A DNA stretch of 64,000 nucleotides from Nostoc sp. 'Peltigera membranacea cyanobiont' N6 (lineage in GTDB: Bacteria; Cyanobacteriota; Cyanobacteriia; Cyanobacteriales; Nostocaceae). Below are positions 61,501 to 64,000 of this stretch, piece by piece. Below the pieces are notes generated by a model that saw only the letters and a list, made by a program, of their open reading frames with translations, had not been told where the DNA came from and searched no databases. The DNA lies in assembly GCF_002949735.1 (NCBI RefSeq), contig NZ_CP026681.1:5362001-5426000 (forward strand), written 5' to 3'. Numbering within the stretch: the stretch's first letter is position 1; every line of letters starts with the position of its first letter. The position numbers and the translations under genes were made by a program.

Positions 61501-62865
61501 TCAATACTTTATGCCTAGCTCTTGTCGCAAGCGATACAGAATTGTATTCCGATCGACTTGAGATAAAATTTCTTGAATGACGCTGCTAGCACCCAACTGT
61601 CCCCAAGTGCAGCCTTTTTCGAGATACACCTGAGCGGCTTTGCCAACGGAATATGCACCATAGCCGGCGATACCAGCTTGAGCGATCGCACTGCCAGCAA
61701 AAGCAGTAATATTGCTGGGATTATCACCACTGGTTATTGCAGCCGTAGTTTTACCTAAACCCAAAAGAAAACTACTACCTAATTCCCCTAGTAGCAAACC
61801 ACCAGAACTAAATAAAATCGTTTTTAAAATTTTCCCAGCTTCATAGCTAGTCATCGGCAAACCATATAATCTAGCGAGGGCGCGAATTAAAGCTAAATCG
61901 GCAACAGTTCCGCCAAGGATATCTAAGAAAGCGATGGGATTGAGCATTACTGCCAAAGCTTTGTATTTGGTAAATTGCCAAATGATATTTTCAGCTTCTT
62001 TTTCGCGTAATTCGATGGTTTTTTGAGCGATGGCGGCTTCTGCATCCCGTGCTTGGATGAGGGCATTTAAAGCTAGAAGCGATCGCCCTTCCCGATTCAG
62101 AATATTCAGAATTGTCTCTTTGAGTTCGTCTACTTGGGGTGATGGTGCCTCCCATTCATAACTGACACGCCCATCAGGCCATTCAACCCGCACCTCCATT
62201 GCTGCTGGTTCCGCCGCCACCATCACAATTTCATCAGGTAGTAGAGGTTTCGCTTCGGGATGTCCAGCACCCAATTGTTGTAAATTTTGGTAAATCGCTC
62301 CCCGGTCTGTATCTGGATAAAGGTCTATTTTGTTAAATACTAAAATCAGGGGTTTTTGCGATCGCCTCAATTCCAGCAGTGCCTGATACTCAGTGCGCGT
62401 GATATCACCAGATACGACAAACAAAATCAAATCCGCCTGATGCACCACTTCTCGCGCCATATCCGCCCGTGACTCGCCCTCAATCTCATCTAAGCCGGGG
62501 GTATCAATTAACTCTACTAGTACCTTACCTCCTGGCTGCCAACGCACTGAACGGGGCCATTGAGTGACACCATTTAAGGGCCCAGTTTGCAGAATTTTAT
62601 CTCCCAGCAAAGCATTTAAAACTGCTGACTTTCCACGACTCACCAAACCAAAAGCAGCAATTCTGATAACATTAGAGTCCAGCTTGTTGAGTGTGGAATT
62701 CAAAGCTTCCAATTCTGGTTTGATCAAACCTGCCAATTCTGGGTTAGATGACAACTGTCCTGATTTGCGAAGATATCCATACCAAGACAGCGCTTGTCTG
62801 AGACTGGCGCGGGCACGATTTAAATGAGTTTCTTGCAGATTACGCACGAAGTTAGGTTGATTCAA
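61501..62865 (-). CDS. Membrane-associated GTPase with C-terminal DUF697-like region
   Basis: The 454-residue protein has an Era/dynamin-like G domain: G1 GLVSRGKS near residue 73, G3 DTPGLDEIEG, G4 NKIDL and a coupling Thr in the switch. The C-terminal 200 residues have hydrophobic stretches (about 310-330 and 370-400) as in DUF697 proteins, suggesting membrane attachment. Its role may be in membrane remodelling or stress. It stands alone upstream of cp12 on the same strand, 198 bases away. Confidence 0.85.
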   Translation of the reverse strand: MNQPNFVRNLQETHLNRARASLRQALSWYGYLRKSGQLSSNPELAGLIKPELEALNSTLNKLDSNVIRIAAFGLVSRGKSAVLNALLGDKILQTGPLNGVTQWPRSVRWQPGGKVLVELIDTPGLDEIEGESRADMAREVVHQADLILFVVSGDITRTEYQALLELRRSQKPLILVFNKIDLYPDTDRGAIYQNLQQLGAGHPEAKPLLPDEIVMVAAEPAAMEVRVEWPDGRVSYEWEAPSPQVDELKETILNILNREGRSLLALNALIQARDAEAAIAQKTIELREKEAENIIWQFTKYKALAVMLNPIAFLDILGGTVADLALIRALARLYGLPMTSYEAGKILKTILFSSGGLLLGELGSSFLLGLGKTTAAITSGDNPSNITAFAGSAIAQAGIAGYGAYSVGKAAQVYLEKGCTWGQLGASSVIQEILSQVDRNTILYRLRQELGIKY

Positions 62866-62957
62866 GGTTGGACAAACAACAGGCTACATATCCATTTTGA
62901 TCTAATTCCAAGGTTGTTAGCCTGTTTTGTCAAATTAGGCAATTGTGCGATATCTAT

Positions 62958-63263
62958 TTAGAACATGGGATTGTGTTCATTATCCCAACATTTGCGATCG
63001 CGCCAGTTTCTGCCGGTATGTTCGCACTCAGATGGATCGTCTATCCAAGGAATCGATGTAGAGTGGTGCGAGGTTCCAATTGAAGCGAAGAAGCTAGCAG
63101 TGAATAAGGGCAATAATAAGGATAAAGTTATTAATGTAAAAATGGGGAGAGCGATTAAATATCCAGTGAGTAGCACAATGTTAGTTTGAGTCCAAAAAAC
63201 TGCGCCTAGTTTATTATTTTTTTTGCTAGTTTTTAACCTAGTTGTTAAATTCGAGAAAAGCAT
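62958..63263 (-). CDS. Small membrane protein with C-terminal Trp/Cys motif
   Basis: I do not recognise a named family. The 101-residue protein has one long or two short membrane spans (about 28-62) and a C-terminal tail with regular spacing of Trp, Cys and acidic residues: WIDDPSECEHTGRNW, then RKCWDNEHNP. The two Cys could bind metal or pair. It lies 92 bases upstream of the GTPase gene on the same strand. Confidence 0.55.
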   Translation of the reverse strand: MLFSNLTTRLKTSKKNNKLGAVFWTQTNIVLLTGYLIALPIFTLITLSLLLPLFTASFFASIGTSHHSTSIPWIDDPSECEHTGRNWRDRKCWDNEHNPMF

Positions 63264-63288
63264 AATGCAACCCTATGAATGCCAATTG

Positions 63289-63394
63289 ATATAGCAATCT
63301 CATTTGATTTGCCAAAGCAAAGCTGACTGAAAGCTAGCCGGATCGGGTTTTAGCTATCAGTATATTTAGCAAAAATCAAATAAGAGTTCTATAT
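63289..63394. mobile_element. MITE-like element, family B short copy
   Basis: Left end ATATAGCAATCTCATTTGAT and right end, inverse ATATAGAACTCTTATTTGAT, are imperfect inverted repeats. The interior is short and non-coding. Confidence 0.6.
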
Positions 63395-63597
63395 GAGTAC
63401 GGATTTTTACGTAAGAACATTATTGAAGCTATGTACTCTAGTGTCAAAGGTGCAAGTGGCTACTTCTTAAAAGTTTTAATCTTTGGGCGCTAAAAAATGT
63501 TTTTCGTAAAAATATGTTGAAGTTGTGGCAATCGCCCTTACGTAAATTCTGGCAAATTTAGGGATGGTTTTTTTTGCACTTTGAATGAATTGGGAAG

Positions 63598-63626
63598 CCT
63601 ACACCGTACCATCAGGTCAGTGTAGG
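63598..63626 (-). terminator. Possible ilvD transcript-end hairpin
   Basis: CCTACAC and GTGTAGG form a stem just after the ilvD stop. No T-run follows on the minus strand, so this is weak. Confidence 0.35.
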
Positions 63627-63639
63627 TAGTTCATATCAT

Positions 63640-63999
63640 TTAAAACAAATCTAAATCTGTCACAGCCCCAAGACTGCTAGAAGATACCAATTTGGCATAT
63701 TTCGCCAAGACACCTTTGGTATAACGTGGTGCAGGAGGTTGCCAGTTGGCACGACGACGGGCTAATTCTTCTTCGGATATATTCAACTGCAATAAACGAG
63801 CCGGTGCATCAATCGTAATACTATCGCCTTCTTCTACAAGAGCGATCGCACCACCAACTGCTGCCTCTGGTGCAACATGACCAACCACCATGCCATAAGT
63901 ACCGCCAGAAAAGCGCCCGTCGGTAATTAATCCCACCGCATCACCCAAACCAGCCCCAATAATTGCCGAGGTGGGAGCCAACATTTCTCGCATCCCCGG
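63640..63999 (-). CDS. ilvD: Dihydroxy-acid dehydratase (5' truncated by window edge)
   Basis: The frame is open at the right edge; about 119 C-terminal residues are seen. They contain the IlvD signatures PGMREML, GLGDAVGLITDGRFSGGTYG (of which LITDGRFSGG is the family motif) and the end ARRRANWQPP with a final helix. IlvD removes water from dihydroxy-acids in branched-chain amino acid synthesis and carries an Fe-S cluster whose ligands lie in the missing N-terminal part. Confidence 0.95.
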   Translation of the reverse strand, partial: PGMREMLAPTSAIIGAGLGDAVGLITDGRFSGGTYGMVVGHVAPEAAVGGAIALVEEGDSITIDAPARLLQLNISEEELARRRANWQPPAPRYTKGVLAKYAKLVSSSSLGAVTDLDLF

Positions 64000-64000
64000 G

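Larger units (their letters stand above)
63264..63639. other. Intergenic region with a miniature element
   Basis: No gene is seen. A 106-base inverted-repeat element of family B lies at 63289-63394. A hairpin CCTACAC/GTGTAGG at 63598-63626 follows the ilvD stop on the minus strand but has no T-run. Confidence 0.5.

Noticed and set aside
1..64000. tRNA, rRNA or CRISPR arrays
   Set aside because: No T-arm consensus with paired stems, no rRNA sequence and no regularly spaced direct repeats with unique spacers were found by reading both strands. A tRNA scan was not possible here.

Overview
The window comes from a filamentous, heterocyst-forming cyanobacterium of the Nostoc/Anabaena group. The evidence is a complete allophycocyanin core operon with a four-repeat ApcE, a separate apcF, a CP12 gene and a CBS-CP12 fusion, a glutamine synthetase gene convergent with its IF7 inhibitor, a PatX-type peptide gene carrying HRGSGR, many HIP1 octamers (GCGATCGC), heptanucleotide short tandem repeats and several families of small non-autonomous repeat elements. 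No tRNA, rRNA, CRISPR array or full insertion sequence was recognised.

Layout. 1-6.5 kb: AT-rich exopolysaccharide-type region with a truncated membrane polymerase-like protein, two family-2 glycosyltransferases, a degenerate alkaline-phosphatase-fold protein and a Tat-exported glycosidase-like protein. 7-12.2 kb: apcE-apcA-apcB-apcC, closed by a clear terminator. 12.2-15.3 kb: an unrecognised small locus with a divergent Fe(II)/2-oxoglutarate oxygenase and an overlapping methyltransferase plus haem-oxygenase-like diiron enzyme. 15.5-17.5 kb: H-NOX sensor and its histidine kinase. 18-19.4 kb: ftsW followed by a methyltransferase remnant. 19.5-24.1 kb: two large single-span membrane proteins with Ig-like regions, one carrying a WD40 propeller. 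24.5-29.8 kb: rpiA, an SLH protein, a repeat-rich membrane protein, CBS-CP12 and an LptF/G permease. 30-31.4 kb: lptB and lptA. 31.6-33.8 kb: a DUF309 gene coupled to ftrC, and a DUF58 protein. 34-36.2 kb: a type II restriction-modification pair with an upstream DUF4258 gene. 37-41 kb: typA and a double-ATPase peptide transporter subunit. 41-45.3 kb: small genes, thioredoxin and a repeat-rich stretch. 45.4-49.1 kb: a heterodimeric ABC exporter. 49.2-55.2 kb: an EgtD-like methyltransferase, a HicA/HicB pair, a pentapeptide-repeat protein, TenA and a flavoprotein. 55.2-59.2 kb: nitrogen and heterocyst genes (patX, a ferritin-like gene, gifA, glnA). 59.5-64 kb: apcF, tlyA, cp12, a GTPase, a small membrane protein and the 3' part of ilvD.

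The genes combine light harvesting (apcE/A/B/C, apcF), redox and dark control of the Calvin cycle (ftrC, thioredoxin, CP12, CBS-CP12), nitrogen control (glnA, gifA with NtcA-type boxes at activating and repressing distances, and patX with an NtcA-like box plus a DIF1 motif) and envelope biogenesis (lptA/B/F, ftsW, SLH, exopolysaccharide genes). The strongest candidates for undescribed biology are the oxygenase/methyltransferase/diiron-enzyme locus at 12.2-15.3 kb, the paired Ig-like/WD40 membrane proteins at 19.5-24.1 kb and a possible transcript ending at the orphan terminator at 56.25 kb. Function calls rest on reading motifs by eye; no database search was run.
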